A DNA stretch of 64,000 nt from Shinella kummerowiae (GTDB taxonomy: Bacteria > Pseudomonadota > Alphaproteobacteria > Rhizobiales > Rhizobiaceae): contig NZ_WUMK01000001.1 in NCBI RefSeq assembly GCF_009827055.1, forward strand, positions 744,001 to 808,000, in the 5' to 3' direction. The notes beneath the pieces were generated by a model, which was given only the letters and a program-made list of their open reading frames with translations, did no database searches and was not told where the DNA came from. This document shows, in pieces, positions 27,755 through 37,221 of this stretch (positions are counted from its first letter, which is position 1; each line of letters opens with the position of its first letter). The translations under genes were made by a program, and so were the position numbers.

Positions 27755-29035
27755 TTAATCCAGACGCGTCGCGAGCAATTTGTCGACGCGGCGGCCGTCC
27801 ATGTCGACGACCTCGAAGCGCCAGCCCTGGGTTTCCGTGACCTCGCCGGTCTTCGGCAGCCTCTGGAGCGATTCGATGACCAGGCCCGCGGCGGTCTGGT
27901 AGTTGCGGCGGGCGGGAAGGGAAAGGCCGAGGCGATCGGCCATCTCGTCGATCGGCATGGAGCCGGCGATCAGCCAGGAGCCATCCTCGCGCTGAACGGC
28001 ATGGTCGTCGTCGCCCTCGTCGATATCGGCGCGGAAGACGCCGGCAATCGCTTCCAGCACGTCGGCCGGGGTGATGACGCCCTCGAAGTGGCCGTATTCG
28101 TCGTGGACCAGCATCATCGGCACTTCGGAATTGCGCAGCTTCTCCAGCACGCGCATCGCATCCATCGAATCCGGCACGATCGGCGCCGGGCGCACGAAGG
28201 AGCGGATATCCAGCGGCTGGCCTGACAGGAGGGCCGACAGCAGCTCGCGCTTCTGGACGATGCCGACGATGGTTTCCGGGCCGCCATCCGCCACCGGCAG
28301 GCGGGAATGCTGGCTCTCGACGAGATATTGGTGAATTTCCTCGACCGTATCGCCAAGGTCGATCCAGTCGACATCGTTGCGCGGCGTCATGAGGCCGCGT
28401 GCAGCGCGGTCGCTGAAGCGCATGACGCCGGCGATCATCAGCTTTTCGCCACCCTCGATTACACCGGCGGCTTCGGCTTCGGCAACGATCGTCTTGATCT
28501 CTTCGTCGGTGACGACGCTTTCTGAAACCTGGTGCTGACCAAGCAGGCGGAAGATCAGCCGCGTCGATGCGTCGAGGATCCAGACGGCCGGGGCGCCGAT
28601 CTTGGAGAGCAACGACATGGCCGGCGCCACGAGCGTGGCAAAACGCTCCGGATTTTTCAGCGCGATCTGCTTCGGCACAAGCTCGCCAACCACGACCGAC
28701 AGATAGGTAATGAGAAAGATGACGATACCGTAGCCGAGCGGATCGGCCAGCCAGTCGGGCACGCCCTCGGCAAACAGGATATCACGCAGGCGGCTGCCGA
28801 GTGCGGCGCCTGAGAACGCACCGGCGAGAACGCCGATGAGCGTGATGCCGATCTGGACGGTGGAGAGGAATTTTCCGGGATTTTCCGCAAGCCTCAGCGC
28901 CGAGGCGGCACCACGCGAGCCCTGGGCCGCCATGGTCTTGAGCCGGGCTTTACGCGCTGAAACGATGGAAAGTTCGGAAAGGGCAAACACTCCGTTGAGG
29001 AGGATAAGGAAGACGGCAATCGCGAGTTCGAACAA
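27755..29035 (-). CDS. HlyC/CorC (CNNM/DUF21) family membrane protein
   Basis: Membrane protein of 426 residues: DUF21/CNNM domain with about four transmembrane segments (1-180), a CBS-pair domain (about 205-330, with VPMMLVHDEYGHFEGVITPADVLEAI) and a C-terminal CorC_HlyC domain (about 340-425). Relatives transport Mg2+/Co2+; the haemolysin name is historical. The only in-frame start is a TTG at 29035 without a clear ribosome site; the resulting N-terminus (FELAIAVFLILLNGVFALSEL) fits the family. It converges with soxR. Confidence 0.9.
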   Translation of the reverse strand: MFELAIAVFLILLNGVFALSELSIVSARKARLKTMAAQGSRGAASALRLAENPGKFLSTVQIGITLIGVLAGAFSGAALGSRLRDILFAEGVPDWLADPLGYGIVIFLITYLSVVVGELVPKQIALKNPERFATLVAPAMSLLSKIGAPAVWILDASTRLIFRLLGQHQVSESVVTDEEIKTIVAEAEAAGVIEGGEKLMIAGVMRFSDRAARGLMTPRNDVDWIDLGDTVEEIHQYLVESQHSRLPVADGGPETIVGIVQKRELLSALLSGQPLDIRSFVRPAPIVPDSMDAMRVLEKLRNSEVPMMLVHDEYGHFEGVITPADVLEAIAGVFRADIDEGDDDHAVQREDGSWLIAGSMPIDEMADRLGLSLPARRNYQTAAGLVIESLQRLPKTGEVTETQGWRFEVVDMDGRRVDKLLATRLD

Positions 29036-29147
29036 GGACTGTGAGCCGTGCTTTAGAACCGCAACGGCGCCTTTCTGTTGATGACGATGGCCGCAAGATA
29101 GGGGCGCGGCGGGCCGGCGTCAATCGAGCTTGCCAATCATGGTCGCA

Positions 29148-30020
29148 TCAGGATGGCGTCACAAGCATTTCGAGCAGAATATCGCGCAGCCGCGACACCG
29201 GGGCCGCCGGCACCGCTTCCGCCGTGTGCAGCATCAGGTCGACGCTGCCAAGCGCCGGCAATCCGGCCCGTTCGGGGTCGAGCGAACGCAGATGCGGGGG
29301 CATGCCGGCCGTGGTGCGGATCGTCACGCCGAGCCCTGCCGTCACGGCCGCCCACAGACCGGCAAGACCGGGACTGGCGAAAACCTGCCGCCAGTCGCGC
29401 CCTGTGGATGACAGCGCCTCGACCGCCGCCGCACGGAACGAACAAGGCGGATCGAAGGCGATGAGCGGCACCGGATCCTCGGACGGCACCTCGTAATCGG
29501 CGGCAGCGATCCAGACGATCGGATGCGTGGCGATGTGCTGACAATGCGCGCTACGCTGACCGCCCCAGGTGACAGCCATGTCGAGATCGCCGCGCTCGAC
29601 CGCCGCCACCAGCTTGGCGCCGCGATCCACCCGCGCTTCCACCCTGAGCTTCGGATGCGCCCGGGAGAACCGGCCAAGCACCGGCGGCAGCGAGGTCTCG
29701 GCAAAATCCTGCGGGATACCGATCCGAAGCCAGCCATCGAGCGCGCGGCTGGAACCGAGCATCATCATCGCCTCGTCGTTCAGTTCGAGGATGCGCACGG
29801 CATAATCATAGAGCGCTTCGCCGGCATCGGTGAGCGCCAACCCCCTGCCCTGCTTGATGAACAGCGTCTGGCCGCTGACATCCGCGAGCTTTTTCAGTTG
29901 CAGGCTGACGGCCGGCGGCGTGCGCCCCAGCGCTTCCGCCGCCTTGGCGAAGCTGCCGAACCGCACCCCGGTAACGAAGGTGCGCAGCACGTCCATGTCG
30001 AAGTTGCGCGGAGAAACCAT
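29148..30020 (-). CDS. LysR family transcriptional regulator
   Basis: LysR-type regulator of 290 residues: winged HTH (about 6-65, FGSFAKAAEALGRTPPAVSLQLKKL) and an effector-binding domain (about 90-285). It is divergent from a tautomerase gene, the likely target, with a 94-bp AT-rich spacer that holds room for a LysR box; I could not fix one. The ligand is unknown. Confidence 0.92.
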   Translation of the reverse strand: MVSPRNFDMDVLRTFVTGVRFGSFAKAAEALGRTPPAVSLQLKKLADVSGQTLFIKQGRGLALTDAGEALYDYAVRILELNDEAMMMLGSSRALDGWLRIGIPQDFAETSLPPVLGRFSRAHPKLRVEARVDRGAKLVAAVERGDLDMAVTWGGQRSAHCQHIATHPIVWIAAADYEVPSEDPVPLIAFDPPCSFRAAAVEALSSTGRDWRQVFASPGLAGLWAAVTAGLGVTIRTTAGMPPHLRSLDPERAGLPALGSVDLMLHTAEAVPAAPVSRLRDILLEMLVTPS

Positions 30021-30114
30021 TCAGTTTTCCAAAACCATTACGGCAACACTTCTCAATTTTAAAAATGATATTCGCGCAATAGGCTCATCCCGTCAACACA
30101 GACAGGAGACGACC

Positions 30115-30507
30115 ATGCCCTTCCTTCATATCCGCATCGCGGGGAAAAACCTCACCGACGGCGAACGCCTGCACCTTCAGGACGAGGCGACGCGCCTTGC
30201 CGTCACCCTGCTCGGCAAACGCACCGAAGCAACCGCCGTCCTCGTTGAGGGAAGCCCGATTGCCAACTGGACCATCGGCGCGCGCCGGCAGACCGTGGCC
30301 GGCCATTTCGAAATCCTCATCAGCGAAGGCACCAACACCGCGGACGAAAAGGAACGTTTCATCGCCGCCGCCTATGCGCTTCTGCAAGAGACGCTGGGCG
30401 CGCATCTCGATCCCGTGACCTACGTGGTCATTCGCGACATCGCGATGGAGAGCTGGGGTTACGGCGGACGCACGCAGGAAAGCCGCCGCATCGCCATGGC
30501 GGCGTGA
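30115..30507 (+). CDS. 4-oxalocrotonate tautomerase-family enzyme
   Basis: Tautomerase superfamily protein of 130 residues, with the catalytic N-terminal Pro exposed after Met removal (MPFLHIRIAGKNLTDGER). At this length it would be a fused two-unit (beta-alpha-beta) type. GGAGACGACC precedes the ATG. It is divergent from the LysR gene and presumably controlled by it. Substrate unknown. Confidence 0.85.
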   Translation: MPFLHIRIAGKNLTDGERLHLQDEATRLAVTLLGKRTEATAVLVEGSPIANWTIGARRQTVAGHFEILISEGTNTADEKERFIAAAYALLQETLGAHLDPVTYVVIRDIAMESWGYGGRTQESRRIAMAA

Positions 30508-30511
30508 GCCG

Positions 30512-30769
30512 TCAGTCGGCGCTCGGCAACCGGCGCATGGTGAATTCGATGCGATCGCCCTCCATCGTGCGCCAGCTCTCCACTTCGGTCCAGTAGGCGG
30601 CCTTGGGCCAGAGGTCGAACCATTCGCGCGCCTTGTCCCGCGCCGCCTGCCGCTCGAGGCAGAAGGTTTCGCGAACGAAGTGGCCGTTGCCGGCGGGTTT
30701 TTCGCGGCGATGGCGTTCGATCTGGCGCCGGAGCCCTTCGAGAGGGGGTAGCCCGGGAACACGCGCCAT
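30512..30769 (-). CDS. Hypothetical protein, 85 residues
   Basis: Small Arg/Trp-rich soluble protein; no family recognised. The ATG at 30769 has the strong site AGGAGG eight bases upstream. The sequence ([19 protein letters not shown]) suggests a compact helical domain. It converges with the tautomerase gene and is divergent from hemF. Confidence 0.65.
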   Translation of the reverse strand: MARVPGLPPLEGLRRQIERHRREKPAGNGHFVRETFCLERQAARDKAREWFDLWPKAAYWTEVESWRTMEGDRIEFTMRRLPSAD

Positions 30770-30942
30770 GCAGATTTCCTCCTGGCAGCACATTCAATGG
30801 CGTAAAGATAAGCGGGCGCCGACCGTTTTGCGAGTCCCGCCTTCCCCAGCCGATCGAGCCCCTGCGGTTGCCAAACGGTGCAAAGTTGGGAAGTGTGACG
30901 AAAATGCGATTCGGCGGCGCGGAGCCGCCAACGGGAAACACC

Positions 30943-31854
30943 ATGGAACGACCAGACCTGCCGAAAGGCCTGCCCGACGACATCGAAGCCAAGAAGGACG
31001 CCGCCCGCGCCTGGTTCGAGCAGCTTCGCACCGCGATCTGCGCGAGCTTCGAGGCACTTGAGGACGAGCTGGAAGGCCCGCTTTCCGACCAGCAGCCCGG
31101 TCGCTTCGTCGCCAAGGACTGGCAGCGCGACAATGGCGAAGGCGGCGGCGGCCGCATGTCGGTGATGGATGGCCGCGTCTTCGAGAAGGTCGGCGTGCAC
31201 ACCTCCACCGTCCATGGCGAATTCTCGCCGGAATTCCGCAGCCAGATCCCAGGCGCCGACGAAGACCCGCGCTTCTGGGCGTCCGGCATCTCGCTGATCG
31301 CCCATCCGGTGAACCCCAACGTGCCGGCCGTACACATGAATACGCGCATGGTCGTCACCACCAGCCGCTGGTTCGGCGGCGGCGCGGATCTGACGCCGGT
31401 GCTCGACCGCCGGCGCGTGATGGACGACCCGGATACCGCGCTCTTCCACAAGGCGATGGAAATCACCTGCAACCGCCATCCGGTTGCCGATCACGCTAAG
31501 TACAAGGACTGGTGCGACGAATATTTCTTCCTGAAGCACCGCAACGAGCCGCGCGGCACCGGCGGCATCTTCTACGACTGGCTGCATTCGCCGGAAGAGC
31601 TTGGCGGCTGGGATGCCGACTTCGCCTTCACGCAGGATGTCGGCCGCGCCTTCGCCATGGTCTATCCGCGCATCGTGCGCTCGAACTTCAACAAGGGCTG
31701 GACGGAAGAGGATCGCGACGAACAGCTCGTGCGCCGCGGCCGCTATGTCGAATTCAACCTGCTCTACGATCGCGGTACGATCTTCGGCCTGAAGACGGGT
31801 GGAAATGTCGATTCCATCCTCTCCTCGCTGCCCCCGGTGGTACGCTGGCCCTGA
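30943..31854 (+). CDS. hemF: Oxygen-dependent coproporphyrinogen III oxidase
   Basis: Decarboxylates two propionates of coproporphyrinogen III to give protoporphyrinogen IX in haem synthesis. The 303 residues contain [43 protein letters not shown] and [17 protein letters not shown], all diagnostic. With the ATG at 30943 the start is [11 protein letters not shown]; the frame is open to 30868 without a ribosome site. Haem made here feeds the bc1 complex of this window and other cytochromes. Confidence 0.97.
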   Translation: MERPDLPKGLPDDIEAKKDAARAWFEQLRTAICASFEALEDELEGPLSDQQPGRFVAKDWQRDNGEGGGGRMSVMDGRVFEKVGVHTSTVHGEFSPEFRSQIPGADEDPRFWASGISLIAHPVNPNVPAVHMNTRMVVTTSRWFGGGADLTPVLDRRRVMDDPDTALFHKAMEITCNRHPVADHAKYKDWCDEYFFLKHRNEPRGTGGIFYDWLHSPEELGGWDADFAFTQDVGRAFAMVYPRIVRSNFNKGWTEEDRDEQLVRRGRYVEFNLLYDRGTIFGLKTGGNVDSILSSLPPVVRWP

Positions 31855-31943
31855 TATCAGGGCGACCGCTCCCCACCTTGTGATTATCGACTCGGCTCCA
31901 ACGTGGTAGACTGCGCTTGCATGATTCCACGGAGGAGGTAGTC

Positions 31944-32195
31944 ATGACTTTCGCAACACAGGATGTGGCGACCGCGGGCCTTGATCCGCAATCCGCCGAT
32001 TTTCTCGACCGTTTCGCAGAAACCATGCGTGCCGAAAGCGGCATGGACTTGCCGCATGCCTATTTCGTCGAGGAAGCCCGGCGGCGGCTTGCCGGCGGCA
32101 CGGTCCATCACCTCGTCGACCATCACACGAAACCGGAGCAGTTTCAGTCGTCCGCCTGCTTCGATGCGTGGGCAAAGGGCGATGAAGCGGCCTGA
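31944..32195 (+). CDS. Hypothetical protein, 83 residues
   Basis: Small acidic protein with an excellent ribosome site (GGAGGAGG before the ATG at 31944). It contains an amphipathic helix (DFLDRFAETMRAESGMDLPHAYFVEEARRRL, split here by a Gly/Met turn) and a His-rich HHLVDHHTKPEQ segment that could bind metal. No family recognised. Confidence 0.65.
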   Translation: MTFATQDVATAGLDPQSADFLDRFAETMRAESGMDLPHAYFVEEARRRLAGGTVHHLVDHHTKPEQFQSSACFDAWAKGDEAA

Positions 32196-32351
32196 AACAG
32201 GTGCCCGGCCCCTGCAAATAATCCGCGCCTGCGAGGGAACCGCAGATCGTCCGTTTCGTTTTGGACGACAGCGCTTTGGCTTCGCTCGCCGATTTGGTCG
32301 AGCGGGCCTCATCTGCTACACTGGTCCCGTTGAAACGACAGGAGATAGGTC

Positions 32352-32543
32352 ATGAGACTTTTTGAATGCGGTTCACTCGTCCCCGGATGCGACTGGCATA
32401 CGCGGGCCAATGACGACGCCGAAGTGGTGCGCCGCGCCGTCGAGCACATGCGCACCGCGCACGGCGAAACGATGATCCGGGAAAGCACCGTCGATCACAT
32501 CAAGGAACGCATCGTCGACGAAAAGGCCGCCGACGCGGCCTGA
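32352..32543 (+). CDS. DUF1059 domain protein
   Basis: A 63-residue protein of the DUF1059 type: opening ECGSLVPGCDWHTRAND (two Cys) followed by VRRAVEHMRTAHGE. A zinc-finger-like role is possible but no function is known. AGGAGA precedes the ATG. It converges with cca. Confidence 0.85.
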   Translation: MRLFECGSLVPGCDWHTRANDDAEVVRRAVEHMRTAHGETMIRESTVDHIKERIVDEKAADAA

Positions 32544-32554
32544 CGGGTTGCCGA

Positions 32555-33814
32555 TCAGCCCTCTGTGGCGAGGGCTTCCAGCCGGGCAAGCAGCTTTGCC
32601 CGGCCCTCATTGAAGTTGCCGGCCACCCATTCGTCTTCGATCGCACCCAAGACGACACCGACCTTCGGCCCGGGCGCCACACCGGCCGCCAGCACATCCG
32701 CCCCGGTCAGCGGAAACGATGGCTTCTGCCAATTCTGCGCCTTGGCAAGCAGGCGCTGGCACAGGCCGGCGAAGGCCAATGCGTCTGCATCGCCAAGGCC
32801 CTTGGCTCTTGCCGAGGAAAGCGCAAGTTTCAGCCGCATGGTCAGGCCCACCGGCCCGTTGCGATACAGGAGCCGCTCGAACGCCGTCTCGGCCAGTTTC
32901 GGCGCAATCTCTGGCGCGGCGGCCCAATACTCCAGGTTTGCCGCTTCCGCCTTCGACAGCCGCAACCGCTCGACCAGCACTTTCAACCGCTCGCGATCCG
33001 GCGGCACGATGGCGGCAAGCCGCAGCAAGGCATCCGGATTCCAGCCGAACGCCTTTTCCGCCTCGATCAAGGCGGGGATCGCATCGATGCCCCACTTTTC
33101 GCTTTCCGGGAGGATTTCGCTCAGCACGCCGGCCTGCCGCATCCAGAGGAGCGCCCGGCCCGGATCGGATGCCGCGAGCAGCTTCTTGGTCTCGGACCAG
33201 ACCCGCTCCGCCGAAAGTTTTGCGAGGCTGCCCTTCGCCCGCGCGCAGGCCTTCAGCCCTTCCGCATCCGGCCGCCCACTGCCGTAGAGCGCGAAGAAGC
33301 GGAAGAAGCGAAGGATGCGCAAATGATCCTCCGCAATGCGCGTCGCCGCATCGCCGATGAAACGCACCGTGCGGCTTTCAATGTCGGGCAGGCCGTTCAC
33401 CAGATCGACGACGGTACCATCCGCCGTCGCATACAGCGCATTGATCGTAAGATCCCGCCGCTCCGCATCCATCTGCCAGTCGGTGCCAAAGGCAACCTCC
33501 GCATGGCGGCCATTCGTTGCCACGTCCCGGCGCAAGGTCGTCACCTCGAAGGGAACCTTGTCGACGACGAGCGTCACGGTGCCGTGCTCGATGCCGGTCG
33601 GCACGGCCTTGATGCCGGCGGCCTTCGCCCGCTCGACAACCGTTTCGGGCCTGAGCGTCGTGGCGATGTCCACATCGGCGACCGGCAGGCCCATCAGGCT
33701 GTTGCGCACGGCGCCACCCGCCACGCGTGCCTCGCCGCCGTCGCTGTTCAACAGCGAAAGCACGCGCACGAGCGCCGGATCGGAAAACCACGCCTCGCCC
33801 GAAACAGACGTCAT
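32555..33814 (-). CDS. cca: CCA tRNA nucleotidyltransferase
   Basis: Adds or repairs the 3'-CCA of tRNAs. 419 residues: class II nucleotidyltransferase head with ARVAGGAVRNSLMG and the metal-binding ADVDIAT, then ERRDLTINALYAT and RIAEDHLRILRFFRFFALYG, followed by a helical body. Its ATG overlaps the Nudix stop by 4 nt (ATGA), so it is the last gene of a coupled three-gene operon. Confidence 0.96.
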   Translation of the reverse strand: MTSVSGEAWFSDPALVRVLSLLNSDGGEARVAGGAVRNSLMGLPVADVDIATTLRPETVVERAKAAGIKAVPTGIEHGTVTLVVDKVPFEVTTLRRDVATNGRHAEVAFGTDWQMDAERRDLTINALYATADGTVVDLVNGLPDIESRTVRFIGDAATRIAEDHLRILRFFRFFALYGSGRPDAEGLKACARAKGSLAKLSAERVWSETKKLLAASDPGRALLWMRQAGVLSEILPESEKWGIDAIPALIEAEKAFGWNPDALLRLAAIVPPDRERLKVLVERLRLSKAEAANLEYWAAAPEIAPKLAETAFERLLYRNGPVGLTMRLKLALSSARAKGLGDADALAFAGLCQRLLAKAQNWQKPSFPLTGADVLAAGVAPGPKVGVVLGAIEDEWVAGNFNEGRAKLLARLEALATEG

Positions 33815-34443
33815 GCATACAGCCTTTCATAGATCACCCGCACGATGCCGGCGGTGATGCCCCAGATGTTATGCCCCTCATAGGGCATGCGATAATAATG
33901 CCGCTCGCTGCCAAGCCAGACGCCGCTGCCTCGCTCGTGGTTGCGCGGGTCCATGAGGAAGGACAGCGGGACGTCGAAAACCGTCTCCACCTCCGCCGGG
34001 TTCGGGATCAGCTCAAAACCTGGCTGCACCACCGCCAGCACCGGCGTGATGGAGAAGCCGGACAGCGCCTTGTACTGCGGCAGGCGGCCGACCGGCTCGA
34101 CGAAGCGGCGGTCGAGGCTGATCTCCTCCTCCGCCTCGCGCATCGCCGCGGCCTCCACGTCTTCGTCCTCGTCATCCACCGCCCCGCCCGGAAAGGCGAT
34201 CTGGCCGGAATGTTTGCGCATGGTCGCGGTGCGCTGCGTGAAGATCACCCTCGCCTCCTCCCCATCATCGACGACCGGGATGAGTACGGCCGCGTCGCGC
34301 AATGCCATGCCTTCGATATGGGGAATGACCGAGGGGTTGAGCAGGCTGTCGCCATGCTCGCGCCAGGTCTCGTCGCCGAGCGTCAACGCCTGTGCCATCG
34401 CCCGGCGACGGAATTCCGCAGCACTGTAGGGTGGAAAACTCAT
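33811..34443 (-). CDS. Nudix hydrolase, CoA pyrophosphatase-like
   Basis: 210-residue Nudix protein similar to NudL/YeaB-type CoA pyrophosphatases. The Nudix box reads GGAVDDEDEDVEAAAMREAEEEI, with an R-E-x2-E-E core, preceded by TQRTATMRKHSGQIAFPGG as in the CoA-specific group. It overlaps both neighbours by 4 nt. It probably removes CoA or nucleotide diphosphate derivatives (family knowledge). Confidence 0.92.
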   Translation of the reverse strand: MSFPPYSAAEFRRRAMAQALTLGDETWREHGDSLLNPSVIPHIEGMALRDAAVLIPVVDDGEEARVIFTQRTATMRKHSGQIAFPGGAVDDEDEDVEAAAMREAEEEISLDRRFVEPVGRLPQYKALSGFSITPVLAVVQPGFELIPNPAEVETVFDVPLSFLMDPRNHERGSGVWLGSERHYYRMPYEGHNIWGITAGIVRVIYERLYA

Positions 34444-35057
34444 CGGGACAGTGCATCCAGCTCGGCAGCCGGCATGACCGGGAAGACCACGCCGCCAGAG
34501 CGCACGGCAAACATTTTTGTGCCATCGATTTCAATCGTTTCGCCGAGTTCGACGAGGTCGTACATCACAGCGCGCGAGACCAGTGCCTCCAGCCGGCCAC
34601 GCACCAGCAGATAGGGTTTCAGCTCGTTGTTTTCGCCCGCGATGATGAAACGCAGCGGATGCTCCGGACCGGCCTCGATCACATCGCCGACATTGGTGCG
34701 GAAGGTCAGCGTCTGCGCCGCGCCCTCCCCGCTTGCATTCATCTCGACCGCCAGGAAGGGCGCATCGACGACGCGGATGCCGACGCGCTCGACCGGCGTG
34801 ACCAGATAGGTCTTGCCATCCTCGTCCTTGCGCAGCACCGTCGAAAACAGACGCACCAGCGGTGCGCGACCGATCGGCGTGCCCATGTAGAACCAGGTGC
34901 CGTCGGCGCGGATTTCCATGTCGATATCGCCGCAGAACGGCGGGTTCCAGCGCTCGACCGGCGGCAGGCCGCGGCCACCGGTTTCAGCGGCTGCCCGCGC
35001 GATCAAGGCGGCCAGCCCCGCCGCATCACTGCTTTCGCGAATTTCGCCCGTTGCCAT
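34440..35057 (-). CDS. DUF1285 family protein
   Basis: 205-residue cytosolic protein of the DUF1285 family, function unknown. Typical are LPPVERWNPPFCGDIDMEIRADGTWFYMGTPIGR and the later VGIRVVDAPFLAV. First gene of the operon DUF1285-Nudix-cca, divergent from the MoxR operon with 215 bp between the two starts. Confidence 0.9.
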   Translation of the reverse strand: MATGEIRESSDAAGLAALIARAAAETGGRGLPPVERWNPPFCGDIDMEIRADGTWFYMGTPIGRAPLVRLFSTVLRKDEDGKTYLVTPVERVGIRVVDAPFLAVEMNASGEGAAQTLTFRTNVGDVIEAGPEHPLRFIIAGENNELKPYLLVRGRLEALVSRAVMYDLVELGETIEIDGTKMFAVRSGGVVFPVMPAAELDALSR

Positions 35058-35272
35058 TGTTCCGTCCCGGTTGAACCCTATCTCCGCGAGAGGCGCCGAT
35101 TTTCAAAAGGCCCCTGTTTCAAGAGGAAAGGGTGGATACAGTCTTTTCTCACGAGATAGTCATTTCGTGGCCGCTTGTCAGCCACGGGTGAGCTAATAAG
35201 CTTTCTATGTAGGGAGCGAACGCGGCAAGGCCACGATTCGCCACGAGTTTAAAACCGGCACTGGAGACGATC

Positions 35273-36286
35273 ATGGGCGTTCAGAATTCCCCCGAGGCAG
35301 GCCTGGACGAAAAAGCGGTGATCGCCGCCGCCGAACGGGCGCTCTCTGACATCGCCGTGATCCGCAACGAAGTCGCCAAGGTCATCTTCGGCCAGGAAAG
35401 CGTGGTCGAGCAGACCATGCTCGCCGTGCTCTCCGGCGGCCATGCCCTGCTCGTCGGCGTGCCGGGCCTCGCCAAGACCAAGCTGGTCGCCACGCTCGGC
35501 ACCGTGCTCGGCCTCGCTTCGAGCCGCATCCAGTTCACGCCCGACCTCATGCCCTCCGACATTCTCGGCTCGGAAGTGATGGATCAGGACGACAACGGCA
35601 AGCGCTCCTTCCGCTTCGTGCCCGGCCCGATCTTCACCCAGCTCCTGATGGCCGACGAGATCAACCGCGCCTCGCCACGCACCCAGTCCGCCCTCCTCCA
35701 GGCCATGCAGGAATATCACGTCACGGTCGCCGGTCGGCCGAACGACCTGCCGAAGCCCTTCCACGTGCTCGCCACCCAAAACCCGCTGGAGCAGGAAGGC
35801 ACCTATCCGCTGCCGGAAGCCCAGCTCGACCGCTTCCTGCTTCAGGTCGATGTCGACTATCCGGAACTCGCCGCCGAACGGCAGATCCTGCTGGAAACAA
35901 CCGGCGTCCATGAGGCGCAGGCGAGTGCCGCCATCTCGGCCGAACGCCTCATCGAAATCCAGACCCTCATCCGCCAGATGCCGGTGAGCGAGAAGGTGCT
36001 CGACGCAATCCTGTCGCTGGTGCGCTCCGCCCGCCCCGGCAACGGCGTCAAGGACACCGACAAACATGTCGCCTGGGGCCCTGGTCCGCGCGCCGGCCAG
36101 GCGCTGATGCTCTGCGCCCGCGCCCGTGCGCTCTATGAAGGCCGCCTCGCGCCCTCCGTCGACGATGTGCTGGCGCTCGCCGAGCCCGTGCTGCAGCACC
36201 GCATGGCGCTGACCTTCGGCGCCCGCGCGGAAGGCATGTCGGTGCGTGACGTCATCGCCAGCCTCGTCCGGCAGGCGGGCGGCTGA
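35273..36286 (+). CDS. MoxR family AAA+ ATPase
   Basis: 337-residue MoxR-type AAA+ chaperone, with Walker A GVPGLAKTK, Walker B LLMADEINRASPRTQSALL, the sensor 1 region LATQNP and the C-terminal lid domain. MoxR proteins work with von Willebrand A proteins encoded beside them to mature or activate client complexes. The next gene (DUF58) starts after 14 nt. The first of four linked genes. Confidence 0.95.
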   Translation: MGVQNSPEAGLDEKAVIAAAERALSDIAVIRNEVAKVIFGQESVVEQTMLAVLSGGHALLVGVPGLAKTKLVATLGTVLGLASSRIQFTPDLMPSDILGSEVMDQDDNGKRSFRFVPGPIFTQLLMADEINRASPRTQSALLQAMQEYHVTVAGRPNDLPKPFHVLATQNPLEQEGTYPLPEAQLDRFLLQVDVDYPELAAERQILLETTGVHEAQASAAISAERLIEIQTLIRQMPVSEKVLDAILSLVRSARPGNGVKDTDKHVAWGPGPRAGQALMLCARARALYEGRLAPSVDDVLALAEPVLQHRMALTFGARAEGMSVRDVIASLVRQAGG

Positions 36287-36300
36287 GCGGAGAAAAGCGC

Positions 36301-37221
36301 ATGGCATCCGTCGGCCAGATCGTCCAACCGACCCCGACCCGCGAGGTGCTTTCGCGGGCGCAGGCGCGTGCCGCCCTCATTCCCGATTGCATGGTCGAGG
36401 CGCAGCGCCTCGCCAACACGGTGATTGCCGGCTGGCACGGCCGCCGCAAGCGCGGCATCGGCGAAAACTTCTGGCAGTTCCGCCCCTATGTCGACGGCGA
36501 AAGCCTGTCGCGCATCGACTGGCGCCGTTCCGCCCGTGATGACCACACTTATGTGCGCGACCGCGAATGGGAGGCCGCCCACACCGTCTGGATCTGGGCC
36601 GATCTTTCGCCGTCGATGATGTACAAGTCCACCTTCGGCGCTGTCTCGAAGGAAAGCCGCGCATTAGTCCTCATGCTGGCACTGGCGGAAATCCTCGCCC
36701 GCTCCGGCGAGCGCATCGGCTGCCCCGGCATCATGGAGCCGATCGCCGCGCGCAACGCCGCCGAACGCCTCGCGACCGCCCTCATGCATAACGGCACGAC
36801 CGGCGGCTTGCCGGACACCAGCATGATCCGCGGCAACAGCGATATCGTATTGATCGGCGATTTTCTCGATCCGGTGGCGGACGTGATGGATCGGCTCGGG
36901 CCGCTTGCCCGGCGCGGCCTGCGCGGCCATGTCGTCGAGGTCGCCGACCCGGCGGAAGAAACCTTCCCCTATAGCGGACGCACCGAATTCACCGACCCGG
37001 AAAGCGGCCTCAAACTCACCGCCGGCCGTGCGGAAACGCTGAAGGACGATTATAGCCGCGCCTATATTGCGCGCCGCGAAAACCTTGCCGACAGCCTGCG
37101 TCATCTCGGCTGGAGTTTCGTCACGCACCGCACCGACAGGATCGCCTCCGAAGCGCTCGTTTCGGTCCATATGTATCTTTCCGGCATGCCGGCAATGAGG
37201 GCGGAGGGCCGCGGCCGATGA
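36301..37221 (+). CDS. DUF58 family protein
   Basis: 306 residues. The DUF58 motif FWQFRPYVDGESLSRIDWRRSARDD is complete, followed by a VWA-like domain with an intact MIDAS start DLSPS (D-x-S-x-S). It partners MoxR ATPases in all well-studied clusters. The stop overlaps the next start by 4 nt (ATGA). Confidence 0.93.
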   Translation: MASVGQIVQPTPTREVLSRAQARAALIPDCMVEAQRLANTVIAGWHGRRKRGIGENFWQFRPYVDGESLSRIDWRRSARDDHTYVRDREWEAAHTVWIWADLSPSMMYKSTFGAVSKESRALVLMLALAEILARSGERIGCPGIMEPIAARNAAERLATALMHNGTTGGLPDTSMIRGNSDIVLIGDFLDPVADVMDRLGPLARRGLRGHVVEVADPAEETFPYSGRTEFTDPESGLKLTAGRAETLKDDYSRAYIARRENLADSLRHLGWSFVTHRTDRIASEALVSVHMYLSGMPAMRAEGRGR

